DNA of 64,000 nucleotides. Source: Azospirillum sp. B510 (GTDB taxonomy: Bacteria; Pseudomonadota; Alphaproteobacteria; Azospirillales; Azospirillaceae). This document shows positions 56,202 through 63,468 of the stretch, piece by piece. The DNA lies in the NCBI RefSeq assembly GCF_000010725.1, contig NC_013856.1:186001-250000 (forward strand). The letters are read 5' to 3'. Each line of letters begins with the position of its first letter. Position 1 is the first letter of the stretch. The position numbers were made by a program, and so were the translations under genes. Below the pieces are notes generated by a model. It ran no database searches. It was not told where the DNA came from and saw nothing but the letters and a program-made list of their open reading frames with translations.

Positions 56202-56987
56202 GTGAACATGCAGCAGGACATCGTCAGGCTGGAGCGTCAGGGGGCCGTGGCGGTTCTGACGCTCGACCATCCGGAACGGCGGAACGCTCTCAGCCAGGCG
56301 ATGCGGGAAACGCTGCTGGTACGGCTACGGGCTCTCGGCGATCCGCAGGAGTGCTGTCGGGCCATCGTTCTGACCGGGAGCGGGGGGCATTTCTGCGCCG
56401 GCGGCGACCTGTCGGAGATGGAGCCGCGCAGTGCGCTGGAGATCCGCCATCGGATGTCACTGCTGGGGGACATCGTCCGTGTGCTGGTCAGCGGGCCTCG
56501 TCCGGTCGTCGCTGCGGTCGAGGGTCATGCGGCCGGGGCGGGTCTGGCACTGGCTTCTGCCACCGACTTTGTCGTCGCCGCGGAAGACGCGCGCTTCAGC
56601 ACTGCCTTCGTCAAGGTGGCGGTTGTTCCGGATACCGGGATCCTGTGGTCGCTTGCGCAGAAAGTCGGAGCGGGGCGAGCCCGCGAGTTGCTCCTGCAAG
56701 CGGGCCAGATCGACGCACGGTGCGCGTTCGAGTTGGGGCTGGTCGGCAAAATGGTGGCGCCGGGTGCGGCCAAGGCGGCGGCTGTCGAGGTGGCGCAGGC
56801 GCTCGCTCGGTTTCCGCCGGCCGCCGTCGCCCTGTTGAAGGCAGCTCTTGCCGGTGGATGCGACACCCTGGAGCAGACCTTCGAGACCGAAATCAATCTA
56901 CAGCCGGTTCTGCGGGCGTCCTCCGACCATCTGGAGGCCGTTAAGGCATTTCTCGAGAAGCGCAAGCCCGCATTCACTGGGCGGTGA
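56202..56987 (+). CDS. Crotonase-family protein 1 of 3 (isomerase-like)
   Basis: A 261-residue crotonase: TGSGGHFCAGGDLSEME (oxyanion hole), EGHAAGAGLALASATDFVVA and FVKVAVVPDTGILWSLAQKVG. The Pro-Asp-Thr pattern points to a PaaG-like or dienoyl-CoA isomerase-like site with Asp instead of Glu. It ends LEKRKPAFTGR. GTG 56202 is the start; ATG 56208 is possible. It leads three related genes in tandem. Confidence 0.92.
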   Translation: MNMQQDIVRLERQGAVAVLTLDHPERRNALSQAMRETLLVRLRALGDPQECCRAIVLTGSGGHFCAGGDLSEMEPRSALEIRHRMSLLGDIVRVLVSGPRPVVAAVEGHAAGAGLALASATDFVVAAEDARFSTAFVKVAVVPDTGILWSLAQKVGAGRARELLLQAGQIDARCAFELGLVGKMVAPGAAKAAAVEVAQALARFPPAAVALLKAALAGGCDTLEQTFETEINLQPVLRASSDHLEAVKAFLEKRKPAFTGR

Positions 56988-56998
56988 GGGGTACTGCC

Positions 56999-57763
56999 GT
57001 GGCCGACCGTATCGACGTTTCCATTGATGATCTCGTGCCGCTGCGCCGTGACGGTGCGGTGTGCGTGCTAACCATGACTTATCCTGAACGGAGGAATGCC
57101 TTTTCATCCGCGATGCGGCGGGCTCTGCTGGATCGCTTCGATCACCTGATGCACAATGATCCAGAATGCCGGGCCATTGTGCTGACTGGAGCCGCAGGGT
57201 CCTTTTGTGCCGGTGGAGATCTGTCCGAAATGAAGGAGCGGCCGGTCATTTTGGCGCGGCAGGTGTTTGAAGTTCCGCGTGATCTGGTGAGAACCATGGT
57301 TTGCGGACCGAAGCCGATTGTGGCCGCCGTCGAGGGTGTGGCATTCGGGGCTGGGCTGTCTCTGGTCTGTGCATGTGACCATGTGGTGGCGGCCACCGAC
57401 GGCCGATTTTGTGCAGCCTTCCTCAAGGTCGGGCTGTTGCCTGATACTGGCATCCTGTGGACTCTCCCACGCCGGGTTGGTTTCGCCAAGGCCAGGGAAC
57501 TGATGCTGTTCGCCTCCGAAATCGATGGAATGGCCGCGCAGGAGTTGGGGCTGGCCGACCTAGCGGTCCCTCCGGGCGCTGCCGTTTCCGAGGCGCTTAA
57601 AGTCGCTCACGCCTTTGCGGCTTTGCCGGCGGCGGCTGTCGCCTGTCTCAAGAATGCGCTGGGCGAAGCTGGTGATTCGCCGGACGAGGCGATGCGTGTG
57701 GAGATCGATCACCGCGCCGCTCTGCATTGTCTGGCTCCTGTATCGGCCAAGGAGAGGTCCTGA
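56999..57763 (+). CDS. Crotonase-family protein 2 of 3
   Basis: A 254-residue crotonase: TGAAGSFCAGGDLSEMKER, EGVAFGAGLSLVCACDHVV and LKVGLLPDTGILWTLPRRVG. It lacks the usual C-terminal EAVKAFLEKR segment and ends SAKERS, so the C-terminal helix is shorter. GTG 56999 with GAGGGG before it is favoured over GTG 56984 within the preceding stop. Confidence 0.9.
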   Translation: MADRIDVSIDDLVPLRRDGAVCVLTMTYPERRNAFSSAMRRALLDRFDHLMHNDPECRAIVLTGAAGSFCAGGDLSEMKERPVILARQVFEVPRDLVRTMVCGPKPIVAAVEGVAFGAGLSLVCACDHVVAATDGRFCAAFLKVGLLPDTGILWTLPRRVGFAKARELMLFASEIDGMAAQELGLADLAVPPGAAVSEALKVAHAFAALPAAAVACLKNALGEAGDSPDEAMRVEIDHRAALHCLAPVSAKERS

Positions 57764-57766
57764 GCG

Positions 57767-58537
57767 ATGTTCGGACAGCTATCGCTGCGGCGTGAGGGTG
57801 CGGTTGCGATTATTGAGTTCGACTACGGAGATGACGGCCGTGCCCTGTTTGGCCGACTCACAGCGGAGGCCTTGCTGGCCATGATCGGGGTGCTGGACGT
57901 CGACCAGGCATGCCGGGCGGTGATCCTGGTCGGGCGTGGCGCCGACTTCTGTCCGGGCGGCGATTGTGGCGAACGCGGACCATCGGATCTGATCGATGCC
58001 CGCAACAGGGGGCGTCTGGCTACAGACCTTTTCCGCGCACTGTCGCGGGCATCGAAACCGATCGTCGCGGCTGTCGAAGGACGGGTGGTCGGGGTCGGCC
58101 TGTCCTTGGTGGCGCTATGCGATTGGGTCGTCGCGGCCACCGATGCGACGTTCCGGTCCGATGCGATCCAAGCCGGAATGCTGCCGGATCTTGGCCTGCT
58201 CTGGAGCCTGTCGCAGCGGGTGGGGATGGCGCGTGCGCGTCAAGCGATGCTGTCGGGGATGGTCATCGGAGGGGAGGAGGGGAGAAGGATAGGCATCGCC
58301 ACCGAAGTCGCGCCATCTGGTGAGGCGCTTGCGTTGGCGCTGACTGCGGCCTATCGCTATGGCGCGTTGCCGCCCGTCGGGGTGGCTCTGGCCAAGGCAG
58401 CTTTGTTCAACGGTACGCGCTCCTTTGATCGGGCCACACGTCTGGAATTGGACCTCGGCCCCTTGGCCCGGCAGAGTGCCGACCATGGGGAAGCTATCGC
58501 AGCCTTCTTGGAGAAACGGCCTCCGAGTTTGACCTGA
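57767..58537 (+). CDS. Crotonase-family protein 3 of 3
   Basis: A 256-residue crotonase: VGRGADFCPGGDCGERGP (Gly-Gly-Asp kept), EGRVVGVGLSLVALCDWVV and IQAGMLPDLGLLWSLSQRVG. It is the most divergent of the three and ends LEKRPPSLT. GGAGAGG lies before ATG 57767. It ends the long operon. Confidence 0.9.
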   Translation: MFGQLSLRREGAVAIIEFDYGDDGRALFGRLTAEALLAMIGVLDVDQACRAVILVGRGADFCPGGDCGERGPSDLIDARNRGRLATDLFRALSRASKPIVAAVEGRVVGVGLSLVALCDWVVAATDATFRSDAIQAGMLPDLGLLWSLSQRVGMARARQAMLSGMVIGGEEGRRIGIATEVAPSGEALALALTAAYRYGALPPVGVALAKAALFNGTRSFDRATRLELDLGPLARQSADHGEAIAAFLEKRPPSLT

Positions 58538-58567
58538 ACCGCTCGGGGGTTGTCGGAAGGTCATTGT

Positions 58568-59115
58568 TCGTGAGTCATGCCGCTATGGGCATTGCCTCCC
58601 GGTCGGCATGATAACGTCGCTCGGCCTCTGCTGGCAGAATATTTCCGATGGGTTCGAGCAGGCGCCTGTTGTTGAACCAATCAACCCATTCGAGGGTAGC
58701 GTATTCGACGGCCTCGAAGGATTTCCAAGGCCCGCGTCTGTGGATGAGCTCGGCCTCATAGAGACCGTTGACGGTTCCGGCCAAGGCGTTGTCATAGGAA
58801 TCGCCGACGCTGCCGGCGGAAGGTTCGATGCCCGCCTGCGGCCACAGACGGAGCCGGGTGTCGAGCTGGCGCGGCCGCGAGCCGTTGCGGTAGGTGGTGC
58901 GCGTGTCGGTGCGTTCATGGCGATCAGCGCCGATCAGCGCCTCGACCTCGAAGTCTATCAGCCGGTGCAACGTGTGCTCGGCGACCGAGCGCAGGAAGTC
59001 GCCGTCTGCGCTCTTATGGATTTGCTCGATCAGTGCCATTCTGTCGTCGGTCATCGTCGTGTCCTTGGTCCTGGTCGCGTATCGCAACTTGACCTTACCG
59101 AAGATGTGCGATGAC
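58568..59115 (-). mobile_element. Chimeric IS remnant: IS256 5' part joined to IS3 3' part
   Basis: The right end has an IS256-like inverted end GAGGTGGTCATCGC (rc at about 59107-59120); the left part ends near 58560 like an IS3 element. No target duplication is evident. The junction is inside a single open frame (see the CDS). Confidence 0.75.
58575..59054 (-). pseudogene. IS256/IS3 chimeric transposase frame
   Basis: Residues 1-70 or so (MTDDRMALIEQIHKSADGDF, then GADRHERTDTRTTYRNGSRP) are the N-terminus of an IS256 transposase; from WPQAGIEPSAGSVGDSYDNA on it is the C-terminus of an IS3 OrfB, with NRRLLEPIGNILPAEAERRY. The fused frame is open. It lacks full catalytic triads of either family, so it is not a working transposase. 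Confidence 0.85.
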
Positions 59116-59240
59116 CACCTCCTGCCGCCAAACACACCGCCTGCGAGGCGGAGGATCGGGCGCTCTTCCACCACGCCCATGGACGTTACCCTTGCCGGAG
59201 CCTGTGGACCATCGATCCGGCACCAGAAATCCATAAATAC

Positions 59241-59263
59241 GAAGATTGTTCCGTTATACGAAT
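59241..59263 (+). promoter_or_regulatory. GAAC-type operator site H
   Basis: GAAG at 59241, GTTC at 59248 and GAAT at 59260 with CGTTATAC in the spacer keep the exact geometry. It lies 86 bases before the small membrane protein at 59349 and just beyond the chimeric IS end. Confidence 0.55.
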
Positions 59264-59348
59264 ATCCGCTTGCCATCTATGTTTGCTGGCAATACAATCA
59301 ATTTTCATGAACGATGTGCGCTATCCTGTTCTCGGAGGAGGCCTCGGT

Positions 59349-59597
59349 ATGCAGATCATTGCCATCAAGAACGTGTATGGCCAGCGGCCTGCCGCTACGG
59401 GGCGCCGCATCCATCAAGCCCCTTTTCCGCTTGTGTGTTCATGTATTCTTGCGATCGCTCTGCTTGCGACGGCTTTGTATACGACTAGGCTGGCCGACCA
59501 GATGCCGGAGATGGCATCGGCTGACAAATGGGTTGTTACGGCATCGGTGGTTGTTCATCAGACGCCAACGGGCATCGATAGTATGTTCAAACGGTGA
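59349..59597 (+). CDS. Small putative membrane protein
   Basis: An 82-residue protein with one hydrophobic helix (about residues 27-46, PLVCSCILAIALLATALYTT). GGAGGAGG lies nine bases before ATG 59349, a strong ribosome site, and the GAAC-type site H lies upstream. Both facts support a real gene even though I recognise no family. The 165 bases after it show no gene. Confidence 0.5.
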   Translation: MQIIAIKNVYGQRPAATGRRIHQAPFPLVCSCILAIALLATALYTTRLADQMPEMASADKWVVTASVVVHQTPTGIDSMFKR

Positions 59598-59762
59598 AGG
59601 TCGCGCCTTGGCTTGGGGAAGGCCTGGCAGGGGTGCCCACCGGGCGTTAGCAAGCCGCCCCCGCATGCGCGAAGAGCCGGACCGGCTCATGGGGATGGCT
59701 GGTGCCGAGATCGCACCGCGAGCAGGTAGAACCGTTCACGTTCACCCCGCAACGGACAGATC

Positions 59763-60269
59763 TTATTCCAGCGCCAGCAGCGGTCCGAAGGCAACCTCCA
59801 GGCTGGTCTGGTGCAGACCGATCTTGGCCGGGTTGCCGGGGGTCAGGTTGGTGGCGCGGATCAGCCGGCGCCGGATCAGGCCGTCGGCGACGTCGATGTC
59901 CAGAATGTTGACGCAGCCGTAATCCTGTTCGAAGCCGCGCAACCCGTTCAGTCCGGCGCCGCAGGCCCAGGACAGCAGCATCCTGTTGACCCCGTCATGG
60001 GCGACCAGCGCCAGATGCGTCCAGTCCGGTTCGCGCAGCAGACGGCCGAGCCCGGACACCGCCCGCTCATAGACTTCGGCGAAGCTGTCGCCGCCGGCGA
60101 AACGGGCGCCATCCAGGGCGGCATCCTCGAAGCCGTAGACATAGGCGGCCTCGCGCTTGTCCTTGGCGATCCCGGCGAGGCGGCCGGCGCGGATCTCCAG
60201 GAAGGCCGGTTCCTCCTCCACCGTCAGGCCGCGGCCCTCGGCCAGCAGGTCGGCGGTCTGGCGGGTGTG
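59763..60269 (-). pseudogene. Histidine phosphatase family protein, C-terminal part (split by IS21 B)
   Basis: From HTRQTADLLAEGRGLTVEEE at the IS junction it continues LEIRAGRLAGI, GDSFAEVYERAVSGLGRLL and the second catalytic His in LALVAHDGVNRMLL. Joined to the N-terminal part at 62879-63103 it forms a normal phosphatase of about 250 residues. The fragment may be read from a start inside the IS but lacks the RHG catalytic His. Confidence 0.9.
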
Positions 60270-60421
60270 TGCGTATTTCGGCGAATTCGCCCAGGCGTTT
60301 CGGTTGAAAGCGCCCACCGTTTCGGCGAAAGCGCCCACCCGAATTGCAAGCTGGTGGGAGCCGGGGCCGAACCCTGGATTTACGTTATGAAGGTTGTGGG
60401 TTTGGTTGCCAAGCACCGGCC

Positions 60422-61177
60422 TTAGGTGTCGGGGGTTTCGCTGGCGGCATCGGCCTTGGTGCGGCGCATGGAGTCGCCATGCAGGTCGATGCGGTAGGCC
60501 CGATGCACGAGGCGGTCGAGGATGGCGTCGGCGTAGGTGGCATCGCCGATGAGCCGATGCCAGTTGGCCACGGGAACTTGGGTGGCCAGCATGGTTGCGG
60601 CCCGGTCGTGGCGGTCATCGATCACCTCCATCAGGTCCAGGCGCTGAGGCGCGGTCAGCTCGGTCATCGCCCAGTCATCCAGGATCAGCAGGTCGAGCCG
60701 GGCGATCCGTCGCAGCAGCCGGGCGAGCGAACCGTCCAGGCGGGCGGTGGCCAGATCGTCCAGCAGGCGGGTCAGCCGGGTGTAGAGTACGCTGTGGCCT
60801 TCCCGCGCCGCCTGGTTGCCGAGTGCACAGGCCAGCCAGGTCTTGCCGATCCCGGTCGGGCCGGTGATCAGAACCGGCCGGTTCTCCTTCACCCAGCGCC
60901 CGGTGGCCAGCTCGCGCACAACACCGCGATCGAGCCCACGCGGGGTGCGCAGGTCGAGGTCCTCCAGGCAGGCCGTCTGGCGCAGCCGGGCACGTTTCAG
61001 TCGGCTGGCGAGTGCGGTGTTGGCGCGCTCTGCCGCTTCCCGCTCGATCAGCGTGCCCAACTGCTCGTCGAAGGCCAGTTGGCCGCGATCGGGCAGGCGT
61101 TCCAGCGCCTCCAACCCCTTGGCCATGCCGTACAGCCGCAACTGGCGCAGCCGCTCGTGGTTGACGTGCTTCATCAT
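60422..61177 (-). CDS. istB: IstB-type ATPase (element B)
   Basis: A 251-residue AAA+ protein: Walker A ITGPTGIGKTWLACALGNQA, Walker B LLILDDWAMTEL and the sensor TQVPVANWHRLIGDATYADA. It is of a different IS21 subgroup from element A. It follows istA by 11 bases. Confidence 0.94.
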   Translation of the reverse strand: MMKHVNHERLRQLRLYGMAKGLEALERLPDRGQLAFDEQLGTLIEREAAERANTALASRLKRARLRQTACLEDLDLRTPRGLDRGVVRELATGRWVKENRPVLITGPTGIGKTWLACALGNQAAREGHSVLYTRLTRLLDDLATARLDGSLARLLRRIARLDLLILDDWAMTELTAPQRLDLMEVIDDRHDRAATMLATQVPVANWHRLIGDATYADAILDRLVHRAYRIDLHGDSMRRTKADAASETPDT

Positions 61178-61187
61178 CGTATCTCCG

Positions 61188-62702
61188 TCAGTGATAGTAG
61201 GAAGGGCCGCGCAGATTGGTGTGCTCGCCGGCACCGGCCGCGTCCGCCGTTGTGGCCGGGGGAGCGGTCAACCAGCGCTGGACGTAGCGGTAGGATCCGA
61301 CGTTGGCCTCCAGCGCCGCCTGGCAGGCTTGCTCCAGCCGGCTGGTGCCGTGGGTGGCCGCCAAGCGGATCAGGCCGATCCCGGCCCGCACCGCCTGTTC
61401 GGGGTGATCGGCGCCGGCCAGGATGCGTTCGAACAGCAGCGCGGCGGCCGGGCCGATGGCGGCCAGTTCGGTCTGGATGGCATCGGGGGTGAAGCGGGCG
61501 ACGGCCCGGTGGTTGGCGGGGCGATGGGCGTCCAGCGTCACGGTGGCGCCGTCCTGCCGGCGGACATGGCAGGCCATCCGCTTGCCGCGCAGGAAGACGC
61601 TGATCACGCCGGCGGTGCTGTGCACGTCGACCGTCTTGCCGATCAGCGTGTGGGGCACCGAGTAGACGCCGCCGTCGAGAGCGAGATGATAGTCGGGCGG
61701 GACCTTGTGGCGCGCCCAGGTGCCCGGCACGAAGCGGTCCGGCGGCAAGGGGCGCAGGGTCGGCTGCTCCTCGGCGGCGAACAGGCCGGCGCGCGTGTCC
61801 TGCGGCCGGCGGCTCAAGGGAGCGGCATTGAGGGTGGCCAGCTTGTCGCGCAAGGCCGCGTTGGCGGCGTCCAGCGTGGCGAAGGGCGTATCGCGCAGCG
61901 GGGCCAGCACCCGCCGCTCGACCTGCTGCACGCCGTTCTCGGCGCTGGGCTTGTCGCGCGGGCGCCGCACCCGGGCCGGCAGGACGGCGGTGCGGTAGTG
62001 CCGGGCGAGATCGTGATAAGCCGGGTTGATCGCCGGATCGTAGAAGGAGGCGTGGCTGACGCCGACCTTGAGGTTATCCGGCACCAGCTTGCCCGGCACG
62101 CCGCCCAGATGTTCGAACAGCCGGGCGTGGGAGGCCAGCCACTCCTCCGCCTGCTGGGTCCAGGTCGCCTCGGCATAGACGTAGCCCGAATACGGCAGGC
62201 AGGCGACAAACACCTGGGCCTGCCGCGCCTCAGCGCCGAGCCCGACGGTCAGCGTCATCCCAGCGTAATCAACCTCGATCGCCGCCCCCGGCCGATGTTC
62301 CCGGCGCAGACGCGGCTCGGCATGAGCACCCTGCCATGCCCGGAAATGCTGGACGAATTGGGTGTAGCGATAGCCGCCGGGATGGACCTCCAGGTATTCC
62401 TCCCACAGCAGCCGCAGCGTTACGCCACGGCGGCCGAGTTCCCGGCTGATGTGCCGCCAGTCGGGCACCGGGCGCGCCGACGTGACCGGAGGCGGGAACA
62501 GCCGCTCCTCCAGCTCGACGTCCGTCCAGCCCAGCACATCCGCGTACTGCAGCCCGGAGGCCCGTAGCCGCTCCAGGTAATCGCGCACGGTGCTGCGCGG
62601 CAGCCGGCAGGCATCGGCAATCTGCCGTTGGCTGGCGCCAAACTCATCCCGCAGACGAAGGACTTCTCTGATCCGCCGCATGTCCGACCTCGCTCGGGGC
62701 AT
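61188..62702 (-). CDS. istA: IstA-type transposase (element B)
   Basis: An approximately 504-residue transposase: N-terminal HTH (GASQRQIADACRLPRSTVRDY), the Asp in AAIEVDYAGMTLTV, LVPDNLKVGVSHA with the second Asp, and Glu in DKPSAENGVQQVERRVL. The start could be ATG 62702 or 62681. It is intact, so the element may still be active. Confidence 0.94.
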   Translation of the reverse strand: MPRARSDMRRIREVLRLRDEFGASQRQIADACRLPRSTVRDYLERLRASGLQYADVLGWTDVELEERLFPPPVTSARPVPDWRHISRELGRRGVTLRLLWEEYLEVHPGGYRYTQFVQHFRAWQGAHAEPRLRREHRPGAAIEVDYAGMTLTVGLGAEARQAQVFVACLPYSGYVYAEATWTQQAEEWLASHARLFEHLGGVPGKLVPDNLKVGVSHASFYDPAINPAYHDLARHYRTAVLPARVRRPRDKPSAENGVQQVERRVLAPLRDTPFATLDAANAALRDKLATLNAAPLSRRPQDTRAGLFAAEEQPTLRPLPPDRFVPGTWARHKVPPDYHLALDGGVYSVPHTLIGKTVDVHSTAGVISVFLRGKRMACHVRRQDGATVTLDAHRPANHRAVARFTPDAIQTELAAIGPAAALLFERILAGADHPEQAVRAGIGLIRLAATHGTSRLEQACQAALEANVGSYRYVQRWLTAPPATTADAAGAGEHTNLRGPSYYH

Positions 62703-62878
62703 CCCGATCCTCCTTGGCCTGTGCCGTGGAAAGATCATGGGGATGCCAAAGGCTGGTTCGGACCCCGATACCACCACTCCTACGGGTGGGCGAATTCACC
62801 GAAACGGCTGGGCGCTTTCACCGTTCTGCCCGGGCGCTTTCCGCCGTTCCCGCTGGGTGCTTTCCGCCGAAATATGCA

Positions 62879-63103
62879 GGTGTGCGGCAGGCCGGAACAG
62901 AGCACCCGGTCGAGCGGCACTGTGGCCAGCAGGGCGCCCGCCGCCCGCGCCTCCGCCCGGCCGCGTTCGGTCAAGGCGGCCAGCTTCGGATTCAGCGGCC
63001 GGCCGTCGGCATCGTAATAGGCGACATGGCCATGACGCAGCAGATAGAGGCGGCGGCGGCTCGTGGTTCCCGCCAGCGGCGTGAAGAGCGGCGCCGGGGT
63101 CAT
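62879..63103 (-). pseudogene. Histidine phosphatase family protein, N-terminal part (split by IS21 B)
   Basis: The frame from ATG 63103 (overlapping the DUF6285 stop, ATGA) has the catalytic RRRLYLLRHGHVAYYDADGR and LTERGRAEARAAGALLATV, then CSGLPHT where the IS begins. The other half lies at 59763-60269. Before the insertion this was the third gene of the phosphotransferase operon. Confidence 0.9.
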
Positions 63104-63468
63104 CGCCGCGCCGCCAGCGCCTTGGGGTTGGACACCGCGAGCCGCGCGGCCGTCAGATCGAACAGCACGCGGCGCAGCGCCGCCTGTGGCCCGGCGGCGT
63201 CGAAGCGCCCGTCGACGATGGCGGCGCACAGGTGCCGCGCCAGCACCGGCAGCTCGCCCGTCTCGCCGAGCAGCCCGCCGATGGCGGCGGCCAGCGCCGG
63301 CTCGGCCGTGGTCCCCGCCGCCAGCTCGCGTTCCGCCGTCGCCAGGGCGTTGGCGATCATCAGGGCGGTGAAGCGCCGCTCGGCTGGAACCAGTGGCAGG
63401 ATCGTCTCGCGGAAGCTGTCCAGCGCGATGGCGATGAGGCTGCGGGCATCGGGGTCGTCGTTGATCAT
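63100..63468 (-). CDS. DUF6285-type protein, LvaB-like
   Basis: A 122-residue helical protein (MINDDPDARSLIAIALDSFR, ALMIANALATAERELAAG, ALRRVLFDLTAARLAVSNPK) that overlaps its neighbours by four bases on both sides. It resembles the small partner found next to LvaA-type phosphotransferases. In levulinic acid breakdown LvaA and LvaB phosphorylate a 4-hydroxyacyl-CoA, which an ACAD then converts. A comparable step here is inference. Confidence 0.75.
   Translation of the reverse strand: MINDDPDARSLIAIALDSFRETILPLVPAERRFTALMIANALATAERELAAGTTAEPALAAAIGGLLGETGELPVLARHLCAAIVDGRFDAAGPQAALRRVLFDLTAARLAVSNPKALAARR

Larger units (their letters stand above)
60270..62878 (-). mobile_element. IS21-family element B inserted in the histidine phosphatase gene
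   Basis: The 2609-base element has inverted ends TGC(A/G)TATTTCGGCG and a 6-base target duplication GGTGTG (60264-60269 and 62879-62884). It contains istA and istB, both open. Its removal with one copy of the duplication restores GLPHTRQTAD in the interrupted gene. Confidence 0.93.

Noticed and set aside
2268..59263. The repeated promoter element as a KstR-type operator
   Set aside because: The mycobacterial KstR motif, as I recall it, has a two-base centre between AAC and GTT, while here the centre is three bases and a third half-site follows at a fixed distance. Similar halves only; the regulator is not assigned to KstR.
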